From positions 12,660-76,659 of the forward strand of contig NZ_QRWD01000001.1 of the NCBI RefSeq assembly GCF_003459505.1: a DNA stretch of 64,000 bases. The letters are read 5' to 3'. Shown here in pieces: positions 51,568 to 61,369 of the stretch. Position 1 is the stretch's first letter. Each line of letters opens with the position of its first letter. Made by a program: the position numbers and the translations under genes. Under the pieces are notes generated by a model. It saw nothing but the letters and a program-made list of their open reading frames with translations. It did not search any database and had not been told where the DNA came from. The stretch comes from Collinsella sp. AF20-14LB. Its GTDB lineage: Bacteria; Actinomycetota; Coriobacteriia; Coriobacteriales; Coriobacteriaceae.

Positions 51568-51673
51568 AGGCGCGCGAGCTCCCTTTGCCGCACGGCATTA
51601 CTCGACGGGCGCGACCGAGCGCCGCGCCCGTCGCTAATGGGTTTAGGAACATCGATGACAGAAGGAGAAATCG

Positions 51674-52822
51674 ATGAGTAAGAAAGAATGCATCGCGATG
51701 CTCCTCGCAGGAGGACAGGGCAGCCGATTGGGGGCACTCACCCAAAAGATCGCAAAGCCGGCGGTTAGCTTTGGTGGCAAGTTCCGCATTATCGACTTTT
51801 CGCTGTCCAACTGCTCCAACTCGGGCATCGACACGGTGGGCGTTCTGACGCAGTACCGTCCCTACCTGCTGCATGCCTACGTGGGCTCCGGCGAGGCGTG
51901 GGATCTGGACAGCCGCGACGGCGGCGTGTCGATCCTGCCGCCGTACGAGACGCAGACCGGTGGCGCCTGGTATGCGGGCACGGCCGACGCCATTACGCAG
52001 AACCTCGACTATATCAAGGCCAACGACCCCAAGTACGTCCTGATTCTTTCGGGCGACCATCTGTATCGCATGGACTACCGCAAGATGCTCAAGACGCACA
52101 TTGAGAACAACGCCGACCTCACGGTGAGCGTTATGCCCGTGCCGTGGGAGGAGGCCAGCCGCTTTGGCATCCTGACCACCGATCCCGAGGACGGCCGCAT
52201 CACCAAGTTTACCGAGAAGCCCGAGAAGCCCGATTCGAACCTCGCTTCCATGGGCATCTACATCTTCTCGGCCGACGTGCTGATCGAGGCGCTCGAGGAG
52301 GACGCTCTGGACCAGCGCTCGAGCCACGACTTTGGCAAGGACATCATCCCCAAGCTGCTCGGGGAGAACAAGCGCCTGTACAGCTACGAGTTCCACGGCT
52401 TTTGGAAGGACGTCGGCACCATCGCCAGCTTCCACGAGACCTCGATGGACCTGCTGGGCAACAACCCCGAGTTCGATCTGTTTGACAAGAACTTCCCCAT
52501 CATGTCCAACATCACCACGCGTCCGCCGCACTACATTGGACCGGACGGCCGCCTGGACGACTGCCTGGTCTCCAACGGCTGCAAGATCTACGGCACCGCT
52601 CGCCACTCGATCCTTTCGACCGATGTCATCATCGAGGAGCGCGCCGTGGTCGAGGACTCCGTGCTGCTGCCGGGTGCGCACGTTAAGAGCGGCGCGCACA
52701 TCTGCCGCGCTATTTTGGGCGAGAACTCCACGGTCGAAGAGGGCGTGAAGCTCGGCTCTGTCGATACCACCAAGGATACGGCCGTCGTTGGAAATGACGT
52801 CGTTATCGGGAAGGGGGAATGA
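51674..52822 (+). CDS. glgC: Glucose-1-phosphate adenylyltransferase, catalytic subunit
   Basis: Makes ADP-glucose from glucose-1-phosphate and ATP. The nucleotide-binding motif [14 protein letters not shown] is intact, followed by [30 protein letters not shown] and [11 protein letters not shown]. The C-terminal left-handed beta-helix ends near [12 protein letters not shown]. The 382-residue length is normal. The ATG follows AGAAGGAGAAATCG. Together with GlgD, encoded 4 bases downstream, it should form the hetero-oligomer found in Firmicutes and related groups. Confidence 0.96.
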   Translation: MSKKECIAMLLAGGQGSRLGALTQKIAKPAVSFGGKFRIIDFSLSNCSNSGIDTVGVLTQYRPYLLHAYVGSGEAWDLDSRDGGVSILPPYETQTGGAWYAGTADAITQNLDYIKANDPKYVLILSGDHLYRMDYRKMLKTHIENNADLTVSVMPVPWEEASRFGILTTDPEDGRITKFTEKPEKPDSNLASMGIYIFSADVLIEALEEDALDQRSSHDFGKDIIPKLLGENKRLYSYEFHGFWKDVGTIASFHETSMDLLGNNPEFDLFDKNFPIMSNITTRPPHYIGPDGRLDDCLVSNGCKIYGTARHSILSTDVIIEERAVVEDSVLLPGAHVKSGAHICRAILGENSTVEEGVKLGSVDTTKDTAVVGNDVVIGKGE

Positions 52823-52826
52823 TCCG

Positions 52827-53954
52827 ATGATCAATCGCAAGGCCATCGGTTACATCACCGCTAACTACTCTTCGACCTACGGCAGCGTCCTGCTCAAGAA
52901 CCGCCCCATCGCGTCCGTTCCGTTTTTGGGCCGCTACCGCCTGATCGACTTTCCGCTGTCCAACATGATGAATGCCGGCATCAAGACCGTCGGTGTCGTC
53001 ATGCCGGGCAACTACCGCTCGCTGATCGACCACGTGGGCTCGGGCAAGGACTGGGGCCTGGACCGCAAGAAGGGCGGCCTGTTCATGGTGCCCGGCAACG
53101 CATATGGCACCACCAAGGGCGGCATGCGCTTCCTGCTGCGCGACATCATCTCCAACAAGACGCTGTTCCAGCGCTCGGAGAATCCCTATGTCGTGATGAT
53201 GGGCACCAACATCATCTTTAACATGGACCTCAACACCATCATCGAGGCGCACGAGAACTCCGGTGCCCAGATGACCGTGGTGTACTGCAAGGCCACGCGC
53301 AATGTCGATGACGAGACCAAACTCGAGATTAATGAGAACGGCCGCCTGACGGGCGTGAGCGCCGGCGTCGCGTACGGCGACAACGCCTCCATGGACTGCT
53401 GCATCGTCAACCGCGAGACGCTGCTCGAGATCATCGACCACTACCAGGCCGCCGACTATCTGGACCTGCTCGAGGCACTCCAGGGCGACTTTGGCAACAT
53501 CGACGTGTGCAGCTACGAGTACAAGGGCGAGTTCGTGGGCGTGTTTAGCGAAAAGTCGCTGTATCGCCGCAGCATGGACCTGCTCGACCAGACCGTGGCC
53601 GACCAGCTCTTTGACCCCGAGCGCCCGATCCTGACCAAGGCTCACGACGTGCCGCCTTCGCGCTATGCGACCGGCAGCCACGCGTGCAACTCGATCATCT
53701 CGGCCGGCTGCATCATCAAGGGCACCGTGCGCAACTCGATCCTGTCGCGCGGCGTCGTGGTCGAGGAAGGCGCTTCGGTGACCAACTCGATCATCAACCA
53801 GAGCTGCATCATCAAGAGCGGCGCCCGCGTCGAGAACGCCATTCTGGACAAGAACAACGTGGTCCCCACCAACACCGAGCTTCGCGGCACACCCGAGAAC
53901 ATCCTGGTGCTGGGCAAGGCTCCGTTAACTTCCGACACCACCATCGTACGTTAA
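52827..53954 (+). CDS. glgD: ADP-glucose pyrophosphorylase regulatory subunit GlgD
   Basis: A GlgC paralogue of 375 residues that lacks the catalytic GGxGxRL loop; the N-terminus reads IGYITANYSSTYGSVLLKNR instead. It retains PFLGRYRLIDFPLSNMMN and the beta-helix C-terminus (CIIKGTVRNSILSRGVVVEE). GlgD subunits modulate GlgC activity. The ATG at 52827 lies 4 bases after the glgC stop, with AAGGGGGAATGA as ribosome site. An in-frame ATG at 52788 lies within glgC and is unlikely. Confidence 0.93.
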   Translation: MINRKAIGYITANYSSTYGSVLLKNRPIASVPFLGRYRLIDFPLSNMMNAGIKTVGVVMPGNYRSLIDHVGSGKDWGLDRKKGGLFMVPGNAYGTTKGGMRFLLRDIISNKTLFQRSENPYVVMMGTNIIFNMDLNTIIEAHENSGAQMTVVYCKATRNVDDETKLEINENGRLTGVSAGVAYGDNASMDCCIVNRETLLEIIDHYQAADYLDLLEALQGDFGNIDVCSYEYKGEFVGVFSEKSLYRRSMDLLDQTVADQLFDPERPILTKAHDVPPSRYATGSHACNSIISAGCIIKGTVRNSILSRGVVVEEGASVTNSIINQSCIIKSGARVENAILDKNNVVPTNTELRGTPENILVLGKAPLTSDTTIVR

Positions 53955-53985
53955 CGTTGGCACCGCAACATCGCTCGTAACATGT

Positions 53986-54021
53986 AGAATAGCCGCCCGG
54001 TTTGTGCCAGGCGGCTATTCT
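53986..54021. repeat. Perfect 12-base inverted repeat between glgD and glgA
   Basis: AGAATAGCCGCC and GGCGGCTATTCT are separated by 12 bases. No T-run follows, so it may be an RNA processing or stability element or a partial attenuator within the operon. Confidence 0.65.
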
Positions 54022-54044
54022 CGAATTGCAACATGGGAGACAAT

Positions 54045-56372
54045 ATGGCAGATTCCAGCAAAAAGATGCAGATCGTGTTTGCCTCGGCCGAGTGCGCACC
54101 GTTTGTAAAGACCGGTGGCCTGGGTGACGTGGCGGGCTCGCTGCCTGCGGCGCTTGTGCGCGCCGGCGCAGAGGTTATCGTGATGGTGCCCAAGTACGCC
54201 ACCATCAAGGACGAGTACAAGGCGCAGATGGAGCACTTCTCCGACTTTTACGTGAGCCTGGGCTGGCGCAATGAGTACTGCGGGCTCGAGAAGCTCGAGC
54301 ACGACGGCGTCACCTATATGTTCATCGACAACGAGCGCTACTTTGCACGCGACTATCCGTACGGCTTCTTTGATGACGGCGAGCGCTTTGCGTTTTTCTC
54401 CAAGGCCATCACCGAGAGCCTGCAGCACCTGCCAGCCGGCTTTGAGTGTGACATCCTGCACTGCAATGACTGGCAGACGGCACTGGCGCCCGTGTTCTTG
54501 CGCGAGTTCTACCAGGGCCTGCCGCTGTACGACCGCGTCAAGACCGTGTTCTCGATCCACAACGTGGCGTTCCAGGGCCAGTTTAGCGACACCGTGATGG
54601 AGGACATCCTGGGCGTGGCGCACATTCCGGCGGCCGCCTCGCAGCTGCGTTGCGACGCCTGCAGCATCAACTACATGCTGGGCGCGCTGCGCTATGCCGA
54701 TGCCATCACCACGGTGAGCCCCACCTATGCCAACGAGATCCAGACGCCCGAGTTTGGCGAGGGCCTGGACGGCGTGCTGCGCGAGCGTTCGTATGCGCTG
54801 CAGGGCATTTTGAATGGCATCGACGTCGCGGGCTTTGACCCGGCGACCGACAAGCGCATTGCCGCCAACTACACGGTCGACGACCGCGCGGGCAAGGCCG
54901 TGTGCAAGGCCAGGCTGCAGGAGGAGCTGGGGCTCGAGGTTCGTGACGATCGTCCGCTCATGGTAATGGTCACGCGCCTGACGCGCCAGAAGGGCATGGA
55001 CCTGGTCATGTACGCGCTCGACCGCATTCTGGCCGGCGGCGTGCAGGTGGCTGTGCTGGGCACCGGCGACCGCGACTACGAAGACGGCCTGCGCTACTTC
55101 CAGGACAAGTACCCCGGCACCATGGCCGCGCGCATCGAGTTCGATCCCGCGCTGTCGCAGCGTATGTATGCCGCCGCCGATATGTTCCTGATGCCTTCGA
55201 AGTTTGAGCCCTGCGGCCTGTCGCAGATCATCGCCATGCGCTACGGCACCCTGCCCATCGTGCGCGAGACCGGTGGCCTGAAGGACACGGTGATTCCGTA
55301 TAACGAGTTTACCGGCGAAGGCACGGGCTTCTCGTTTACCAACTTTAACGGCGACGAGATGGGCGACGCCGTGTTCCGTGCGGCACGCCTGTTCTGGGAC
55401 AACCGCGATGCCTGGAACCAGCTGGTCACGCAGGCCATGAGCCAGGACTTTAGCTGGACGCGCTCGGCCGACAAGTATCTGGACCTGTACTTCTTTATGC
55501 ATCCGGAGATTGAGAGGCCAGCGGCTGTTGTCGACGAGCCTGAGGCTGTTGCTGAGCCGGTGGCCGCCGAGGAGCCCAAGGCCGAGGAGAAGTCTGTTGA
55601 GGCTGAGCCCGCAAAGGCCGAGCCTGAGGTGAAGGCTGAGGTTGCTCCCAAGGCAGAGGTCGAGGTCAAGCCTGCTGTAAAGCCCGCAGCTAAGAAGACC
55701 GCGACTCGTAAGACGACGGCGAAGAAGGCCACGACCACGAAGGCCGCTGCGAGCAAGACCACCGCTGCCAAGACAACGACCGCGCGCAAGCGCACGACCG
55801 CCGCTGCCAAGAAGGCCGCCGAACCCGAGGTCGCTCCTGAGGTAAAGGCCGAGATCGCTGAGGCCAAGCCGGCCGCCAAGGCTCCGGCAAAGACCGCTGC
55901 CAAGAAGGCGACCACGACCGCCAAGAAGGTAACAGCTGCCAAGAAGACCACGGCAACGAAGTCGACGGCCGCCAAGGCTACTGCGACCAAGGCCGCTCCG
56001 AAGGCTGCCACAAAGCCCGCCGTCAAGGTTAAGGAGGCAGCCGCCGAGCCTAAGGCCAAGGCAGCTGTCGAGGCCAAGCCGACCGCCAAGACCACCACGC
56101 GCAAGCGCGCAACGACGACGGCCAAGAAGTCCACGACCAAGGCCGCAGCTGCCAAGGTAGAGGCTAAGCCCGCCGCCGTCAAAGAGGAGCCCAAGCCCGA
56201 GGCAAAGCCCAAGCCGGCACCGAAGACCGCTCCGAAGGCTACGGCAAAGGCCGAGCCTAAGGTCGAACCCGCCAAGGAGCCCCCGGTCTCCCCCGCCGCC
56301 GCGACCGAGAAAAAAGCGCCGTCCAAGAAGACGTCCGTCCGCAAGGCAACGGCCACCCGCAAGCGCCGCTAG
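54045..56372 (+). CDS. glgA: Glycogen synthase with a ~290-residue histone-like tail
   Basis: Elongates glycogen with ADP-glucose (family GT5). The ADP-glucose loop is FVKTGGLGDVAGSLP. LHCNDWQTALAPVF, VSPTYANEIQTPEFGEG and KFEPCGLSQIIAMRYG follow. The catalytic part ends near residue 484. The remaining ~290 residues consist almost entirely of Lys, Ala, Pro, Thr, Glu and Val in units like AAKKATTTAKKVTAAKKTTA, reminiscent of histone H1 or mycobacterial HupB tails. The ATG at 54045 is chosen because GGGAG lies 5 bases upstream; an ATG at 54033 is the alternative. The tail more than doubles the charge of the enzyme, and its function is unknown. Confidence 0.94.
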   Translation: MADSSKKMQIVFASAECAPFVKTGGLGDVAGSLPAALVRAGAEVIVMVPKYATIKDEYKAQMEHFSDFYVSLGWRNEYCGLEKLEHDGVTYMFIDNERYFARDYPYGFFDDGERFAFFSKAITESLQHLPAGFECDILHCNDWQTALAPVFLREFYQGLPLYDRVKTVFSIHNVAFQGQFSDTVMEDILGVAHIPAAASQLRCDACSINYMLGALRYADAITTVSPTYANEIQTPEFGEGLDGVLRERSYALQGILNGIDVAGFDPATDKRIAANYTVDDRAGKAVCKARLQEELGLEVRDDRPLMVMVTRLTRQKGMDLVMYALDRILAGGVQVAVLGTGDRDYEDGLRYFQDKYPGTMAARIEFDPALSQRMYAAADMFLMPSKFEPCGLSQIIAMRYGTLPIVRETGGLKDTVIPYNEFTGEGTGFSFTNFNGDEMGDAVFRAARLFWDNRDAWNQLVTQAMSQDFSWTRSADKYLDLYFFMHPEIERPAAVVDEPEAVAEPVAAEEPKAEEKSVEAEPAKAEPEVKAEVAPKAEVEVKPAVKPAAKKTATRKTTAKKATTTKAAASKTTAAKTTTARKRTTAAAKKAAEPEVAPEVKAEIAEAKPAAKAPAKTAAKKATTTAKKVTAAKKTTATKSTAAKATATKAAPKAATKPAVKVKEAAAEPKAKAAVEAKPTAKTTTRKRATTTAKKSTTKAAAAKVEAKPAAVKEEPKPEAKPKPAPKTAPKATAKAEPKVEPAKEPPVSPAAATEKKAPSKKTSVRKATATRKRR

Positions 56373-56408
56373 CCCACAGACGATCCAAAACCTCATCAAA
56401 CCATAAGT

Positions 56409-56435
56409 AAGGGGCGCTCCAACCGGGCGCCCCTT
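56409..56435 (+). terminator. Terminator after glgA
   Basis: AGGGGCGC / GGCGCCCCTT stem with a TCCAACC loop and a short TTCTCTGT tail, about 40 bases after the glgA stop. The T-run is weak. Confidence 0.7.
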
Positions 56436-56448
56436 CTCTGTGGATAGT

Positions 56449-56492
56449 TGGTAAAACGATTTTCTAGGACAACCGTTCGCCGATGGTAAACG
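56449..56492 (+). promoter_or_regulatory. TGGTAAAACG sites upstream of the GH13-GH77 gene
   Basis: TGGTAAAACGATTTTCTA (56449-56466) is a LacI-like pseudopalindrome that matches the reverse of the 46505-46521 site near glgB. A second TGGTAAACG begins at 56484. Shared sites suggest common control of glycogen and maltodextrin genes. Confidence 0.65.
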
Positions 56493-56590
56493 GATGTTGT
56501 TTATACAGCCTGTGTACAACAGATATACTTACATCCTGTGCGTAAAGCCCATGGCCAGCAGGCCATGATTCTATTGAACTGGACCGTACT

Positions 56591-59500
56591 ATGAGATTGA
56601 TACACAACAGCCGCCTGCCGCAGTTTCGCACTCCGTTTGGCGCTGTGACCACTGGCACTTCCGTTTCGCTCTCGGTGATCTTGGAGGATGCCGACCCCAA
56701 CCAGGCAACGCTCACCCTGCGCACTTGGGTCGATGAGATCGGCGAGTCTCGGTATCCCATGACGCATGAAGGCGACGGCATATTTTCCGTAGAGCTTGAG
56801 TGTACCGAGCCCTGTCTTATCTGGTACAGCTTTATCTGCAATATCGAGGGCCAGCCCGAGGTTCGCCTAGGCGCGCCGCAAGGTCGCACCGGCGGCGAGG
56901 GCGTAACCTACGACTACGCCGAAGTGCCGTCGTTCCAGGTCACCGTCTACAAGCACCGCGAGAACCGTCCCACCTGGTACGAGTGCGGTATGGTCTACCA
57001 GATCTTCCCCGATCGCTATGCTCGCGACGAAAACTGGCGCGAGCGCACGCTGGCCGAAGTCGAAAAGCCACGCAACGGAATCCAGCGCCGCATGGTCGAG
57101 GACTGGAACGAGCCGCCCGTGTACGAGCGTGCCGAGGACGGATCCATCAAGACCTGGGACTTTTACGGCGGCTCGCTCAAGGGTATCCAAAATGACCTGC
57201 CCCGCATCGCCGAGCTGGGCTTTACGGCCATCTACCTCAACCCCATCTTTGAGGCCGCGAGCAACCACCGCTACGACACGGCCGACTACACCAAGATCGA
57301 CCCAATCCTGGGCACCGAGCAGGATTTTACCGAGCTGTGCCAGGCAGCCGAGAAGCTGGGCATCTCCATCATCCTGGACGGCGTCTTTAACCATACGGGT
57401 GACGACTCCATCTATTTCAACCGCTACGGCAACTACCCCGGCGTGGGCGCGTGGCAGAGCGAGGACTCGCCGTGGCGCGATGCGTTTTATTTCCACGAGG
57501 ACGGCTCGTACGACTGCTGGTGGGGCGTGGGCAACATGCCCGCCATCAATGAGAGCTCCGAGCTGGTACGCGAGCGGCTTCTGGGCAAGGACGGCGTGAT
57601 CCGTAAATGGCTACGTGCCGGCGCTCATGGCTGGCGCCTGGACGTCGCTGACGAGCTTTCCGACGACTTCCTGGCCGAGATCAAGAAGGCCGTACTTGCC
57701 GAGAAGCCTGATGCACTGTTGCTCGGCGAAGTCTGGGAAGACGCCTCCAACAAGATCAGCTACGGCCATCTGCGTCGCTACCTACAGGGCTCCGAGTTGG
57801 ACTCTGCTATGGATTACCCCTTCCGCGACATGGTCATCGGCTTTTTGATGGGCTACAAGAACGCCTACCAGGCAGCCGAGGAAATCGAAACCCTGCGCGA
57901 GAACTATCCCCGTGAGGCCCTGTCCTGCGCACTTAATCTGCTTTCGAGCCACGACCGTCCGCGCATTATCTCGGTGCTCGGCGGCGGCCCCGACGAGTCG
58001 CAGCTGCCCGAGTGCGAGCGCAGCAAATGGCGCCTGGACGAGAACTCGATGGGCCTGGCCAAGAGCCGTTTTTGGCTCGCCACGCTCATGCAGATGACCT
58101 TCCCCGGCGTGCCTTCGATCTACTACGGCGACGAATACGGCCTGGAGGGTCTAACCGATCCGGGCAACCGCCGCACCCTGCCGACCAAGGACCAACTGCA
58201 CGACTTCGACACGCTGGCTATTGTCAAAAACGCCTCCGCCGTACGCCGCGCACTGCCGTTTATGATCGACGGCGAGATCAAGGCCTTCGCGCTCAACGAC
58301 GAGGTGCTGGCATACAACCGCACGGGCAGGGATGGCGAGTCCGCGACGGTTATCATTAACCGTAGTCTGCGCAATTCGCACCGCGTGACGATTCCGGCGC
58401 TCGACGAATGCGCGAGCGATGTGATTAGCGGTCACGAGCGCGAGATCCACAACGGTACGGTCACGCTCGATCTGTATCCGCTGGGCTCGTCGATTATCTA
58501 TCACCATGCAGAGCAGCGCCTGCAGGAGCCGCTCGATCACGGCGCGGGTGTTGTGTGCCATATCACCTCGGTGCCCACCGACGACGGCAAGCCCGGTACA
58601 ATCGGCGCGCCCACGCGTCGCTTTATCGACCATCTGGCCGCCATGGGCATGCGCTACTGGCAGGTTCTCCCCGTCAACCCCACGGACTTCTTCCGCTCTC
58701 CTTACGCCGGTCCTTCGGCCTTTGCAGGCAATATCGACCTACTGCCCGAGAGCCACGAGGAGCTTGCCGCCGACTTTGAGACTTGGAAGGCCCGCGGCGG
58801 CGAGGATGCCGATCCGCTGTACACCGCGTTTAAACATCGAAATGCCGATTGGCTCGAGAAATACTGCGTCTACATGGCCGTTAAGAAGTACTTTGAGGGC
58901 GAGTCGCGCCACGATTGGCCGGCAGATGTCGCGCGCTACAACGAGCATCTGATCGACGACAAGCGCTTCCACGACGAGGCCGAGCTTCAGGCGTACATGC
59001 AGTACCGCTTTGACCTGGCTTGGTGCGAGCTCATGAACTATGCACACAAGAAGGGCATCGAGGTCATCGGCGATATTCCTATGTACGTGTCCGACGATTC
59101 GGCAGATGCGTGGAGCGAACCCGAGAACTTCTGGCTGTCCGATACCGGCAAGGCAATCGAGATCTCCGGTGCGCCACCCGACAACTTTGCACCCGAGGGT
59201 CAGGTGTGGGGCAACCCGACGTTCCGCTGGGACCACATGAAGCAGAACGGCTATAGCTGGTGGATGGATCGCCTACGTCGTGCGTTTTCGCTCTACGACC
59301 GCGTGCGCTTGGATCACTTCCTGGGCTTCCACAGCTACTTTAGCATTCCCACGGGTAAGGCCTGCGCCGACGGGCGTTGGCTGGCAGGCCCGGGCAAGGA
59401 CCTGTTCCAGACCGCCTATGACGAGCTGGGGCCGCTCAACTTTATCGCCGAGGACCTGGGCTACCTGACGCCCGGCGTTCGCGCCATGGCCTCGACCTGC

Positions 59501-59887
59501 GGCTTCCCCGGCATGGACGTGCTGGAGTTTAGCGACTACGATGTCCGTAGCGGCGTGCACCCTACGCCAGGAAAGATCCTGTACACCTCGACGCACGACA
59601 CGTCGACGCTCGCGGGTTGGTGCACGCGCTCCTTTGCGGGCGGCGACGAGCCGAGCGGTGTTGAGGTGGCAGCCAAGCTGATGAGCGACGCGCTGGCAAG
59701 CGACGCTCCCCTGGTGATGATGCCGCTGCAGGATGTCCTGGGGCTGAGCGACGACGCGCGCATGAACGTACCGGGCGTGGCCACGGGCAACTGGACCTGG
59801 CAGGCTGACGAGGCCGACGTTGCGGCCGCTGAGGGCAAAACCGCACAGCTCCTGCGCAACACGCATAGATTCTGGGGCGAAGCGTGA
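56591..59887 (+). CDS. Fused GH13 alpha-glucosidase/neopullulanase and 4-alpha-glucanotransferase
   Basis: A 1098-residue bifunctional enzyme. Residues ~1-640 form a GH13 protein with an N-terminal beta domain and motifs DGVFNHT, GWRLDVADE (nucleophile Asp), LLGEVWEDAS (acid Glu) and LLSSHDRPR. From ~650 a GH77 (MalQ) domain begins with CHITSVPTDDG and SPYAGPSAFAGN, and has IGDIPMYVSDDSADAW, RVRLDHFLGFHSYF (nucleophile), FIAEDLGYLTP (acid) and STHDTSTLAGW. The first half should hydrolyse, the second disproportionate short maltodextrins. There is no signal peptide, so both act in the cytosol alongside GlgP. The two halves are in one continuous frame without a stop. Confidence 0.92.
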   Translation: MRLIHNSRLPQFRTPFGAVTTGTSVSLSVILEDADPNQATLTLRTWVDEIGESRYPMTHEGDGIFSVELECTEPCLIWYSFICNIEGQPEVRLGAPQGRTGGEGVTYDYAEVPSFQVTVYKHRENRPTWYECGMVYQIFPDRYARDENWRERTLAEVEKPRNGIQRRMVEDWNEPPVYERAEDGSIKTWDFYGGSLKGIQNDLPRIAELGFTAIYLNPIFEAASNHRYDTADYTKIDPILGTEQDFTELCQAAEKLGISIILDGVFNHTGDDSIYFNRYGNYPGVGAWQSEDSPWRDAFYFHEDGSYDCWWGVGNMPAINESSELVRERLLGKDGVIRKWLRAGAHGWRLDVADELSDDFLAEIKKAVLAEKPDALLLGEVWEDASNKISYGHLRRYLQGSELDSAMDYPFRDMVIGFLMGYKNAYQAAEEIETLRENYPREALSCALNLLSSHDRPRIISVLGGGPDESQLPECERSKWRLDENSMGLAKSRFWLATLMQMTFPGVPSIYYGDEYGLEGLTDPGNRRTLPTKDQLHDFDTLAIVKNASAVRRALPFMIDGEIKAFALNDEVLAYNRTGRDGESATVIINRSLRNSHRVTIPALDECASDVISGHEREIHNGTVTLDLYPLGSSIIYHHAEQRLQEPLDHGAGVVCHITSVPTDDGKPGTIGAPTRRFIDHLAAMGMRYWQVLPVNPTDFFRSPYAGPSAFAGNIDLLPESHEELAADFETWKARGGEDADPLYTAFKHRNADWLEKYCVYMAVKKYFEGESRHDWPADVARYNEHLIDDKRFHDEAELQAYMQYRFDLAWCELMNYAHKKGIEVIGDIPMYVSDDSADAWSEPENFWLSDTGKAIEISGAPPDNFAPEGQVWGNPTFRWDHMKQNGYSWWMDRLRRAFSLYDRVRLDHFLGFHSYFSIPTGKACADGRWLAGPGKDLFQTAYDELGPLNFIAEDLGYLTPGVRAMASTCGFPGMDVLEFSDYDVRSGVHPTPGKILYTSTHDTSTLAGWCTRSFAGGDEPSGVEVAAKLMSDALASDAPLVMMPLQDVLGLSDDARMNVPGVATGNWTWQADEADVAAAEGKTAQLLRNTHRFWGEA

Positions 59888-59975
59888 TAAAACGCCCGAT
59901 ATAGGGTACAGTTACAGACGTTTGAATTTTTGCGGGCAGAGTAATCTGCCCGCTTTGTGCTGAAAAGGAAGTATT

Positions 59976-60212
59976 ATGGCGCGCTACGATTACAAGTGCT
60001 CGAGCTGCGGCAACGTGTTTGAGGTTGAGCATCCCATGTCCGAGAGTCCCGAGGTCGTGTGCCCCAGCTGCGGCGCTCCGGCATCCAAGACGTTCTCGGC
60101 CAGCGGCATCAAGTTCGACGGCAGCGGTTTCTACAACACCGACCAGCGCAGCGGCGGCTCCAGCACCAGCGCCACAAGCGGCTGCTGCGCCAACTGCCCG
60201 CATAACCACTAG
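59976..60212 (+). CDS. FmdB-family zinc-ribbon protein
   Basis: 78 residues. The N-terminal zinc ribbon YDYKCSSCGNVFEVEH with CPSCGAPASK (two CXXC pairs) defines the FmdB/CxxC regulatory family. A Gly/Ser-rich linker and a second small Cys/His cluster CCANCPHNH close the protein, the latter possibly another metal site. AAAAGGAAGT precedes the ATG. The function of the family is not established. Confidence 0.88.
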   Translation: MARYDYKCSSCGNVFEVEHPMSESPEVVCPSCGAPASKTFSASGIKFDGSGFYNTDQRSGGSSTSATSGCCANCPHNH

Positions 60213-60221
60213 AAACCAATC

Positions 60222-60257
60222 AGCCCCGCGACCGACACCAATCGCGGGGCTGTTTCT
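60222..60257 (+). terminator. Terminator after the FmdB gene
   Basis: AGCCCCGCGA and TCGCGGGGCT form a perfect 10-base stem, followed by GTTTCTT, 10 bases after the stop. Confidence 0.85.
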
Positions 60258-60300
60258 TAGCGCTATAGGTAGCTAATTAATTTTTAATAATTAGCATAAT

Positions 60301-61257
60301 TTAAAATCCGCCCATACCGGCAGAATAGGGATCATCACAGGTACCATCGCTATACCAATGAGTCGATCCAACATAGTTACCATTTTCGTCATAAACGTCC
60401 ATGGTTTTAATGACTATTTTGCCGCCGCCGTTAGAGGAGCCGCCAGAATAACCACTATTAGAGGAGCCATCAGAATAGCCGCTACCGCCAGAATAATTAC
60501 TACCAGAATTACTGGAATAATTGTTTTGCTGAGAAGCCTGCAGCTGAGCCTTAGTTGCTCCTTCTTGAGCCTTAGCCTCATCTTCAGCCTTGGCCTTATT
60601 TACATCATCAATACGAGTTTGATAACGACTGATCTGTTCATTGATTTGATCAATGAACTTCTTAGAATCCTTTTTGGCATCTTCAAAAATAAGCTTCTGG
60701 TTGTCTTTATTAGAAATATCATTAAGAAGGCCATTAAGGCTATTTATATGCTGTTGGAGAGAGTCGGTATCTTCAGTAGAATTTACATCAAAATTAACAT
60801 GGTCAGCTAGAGAAGTATTCCACTCATTATTTTGAGCATTACGGCAGTCTTTAATGATGGAATCGTATTTATTAAGCAACTTCGTCCAATCAGGGGAAGT
60901 ACCATCAGCATACTTAAATTTGTCATCAGAGATCTCTTTATTCAACATCTCTTTATTGTTTTGAGCATTTCTAATGGTATCAAGACGTTGCTCAAATGTT
61001 AGTAGCCTAGGATCAACTTTAAAGGCAACAACACTATCGCTAGCCTTTGTATACAAAACTTCAACCTGCTGATTATGTTCACTACATGCTTGTTTGTAAT
61101 TGTAACCAGCATAAACAACGACACAACCAGCAATAAGCAGAGCAACAATACCGGCACCAATAATTACCCGCTTTTTAATCGAAGAATTTTTAACTTCTTC
61201 ATTTCCCTGAGTTTTATCTTCAGGATTGTCAATCTTGTCATAGTTAAGATCGGTCAT
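60301..61257 (-). CDS. Low-GC single-pass membrane protein of unknown function
   Basis: A 318-residue protein unlike its neighbours in composition: codons are AT-rich within a GC-rich region. A charged N-terminus is followed by one membrane helix (VIIGAGIVALLIAGCVVVYA, about 31-50). Next comes a long predicted coiled-coil extracellular region rich in Asn, Asp, Lys and Gln. A Gly/Ser/Tyr linker (NYSGGSGYSDGSSNSG) follows, then a short C-terminal module VYDENGNYVGSTHWYSDG. The layout suggests a type II membrane protein with an exposed stalk. I do not recognise a family. Recent acquisition is likely from base composition. Confidence 0.75.
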   Translation of the reverse strand: MTDLNYDKIDNPEDKTQGNEEVKNSSIKKRVIIGAGIVALLIAGCVVVYAGYNYKQACSEHNQQVEVLYTKASDSVVAFKVDPRLLTFEQRLDTIRNAQNNKEMLNKEISDDKFKYADGTSPDWTKLLNKYDSIIKDCRNAQNNEWNTSLADHVNFDVNSTEDTDSLQQHINSLNGLLNDISNKDNQKLIFEDAKKDSKKFIDQINEQISRYQTRIDDVNKAKAEDEAKAQEGATKAQLQASQQNNYSSNSGSNYSGGSGYSDGSSNSGYSGGSSNGGGKIVIKTMDVYDENGNYVGSTHWYSDGTCDDPYSAGMGGF

Positions 61258-61369
61258 TTTAACCTCTCAATATTAAATCCGCGAGCGGTTCATGCAACTA
61301 GAAACCTACCGAACCCAACCGCTTACTTTCATAGCCGATTTATTAATCCCCGTCCCAGAAAAATCCTGA

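Noticed and set aside
54015..56519. Very long open frame antisense to glgA, with Gly/Leu/Arg-rich product
   Set aside because: It mirrors the Lys/Ala repeat tail and GC-rich codons of glgA, has no ribosome site or domain, and glgA is certain.
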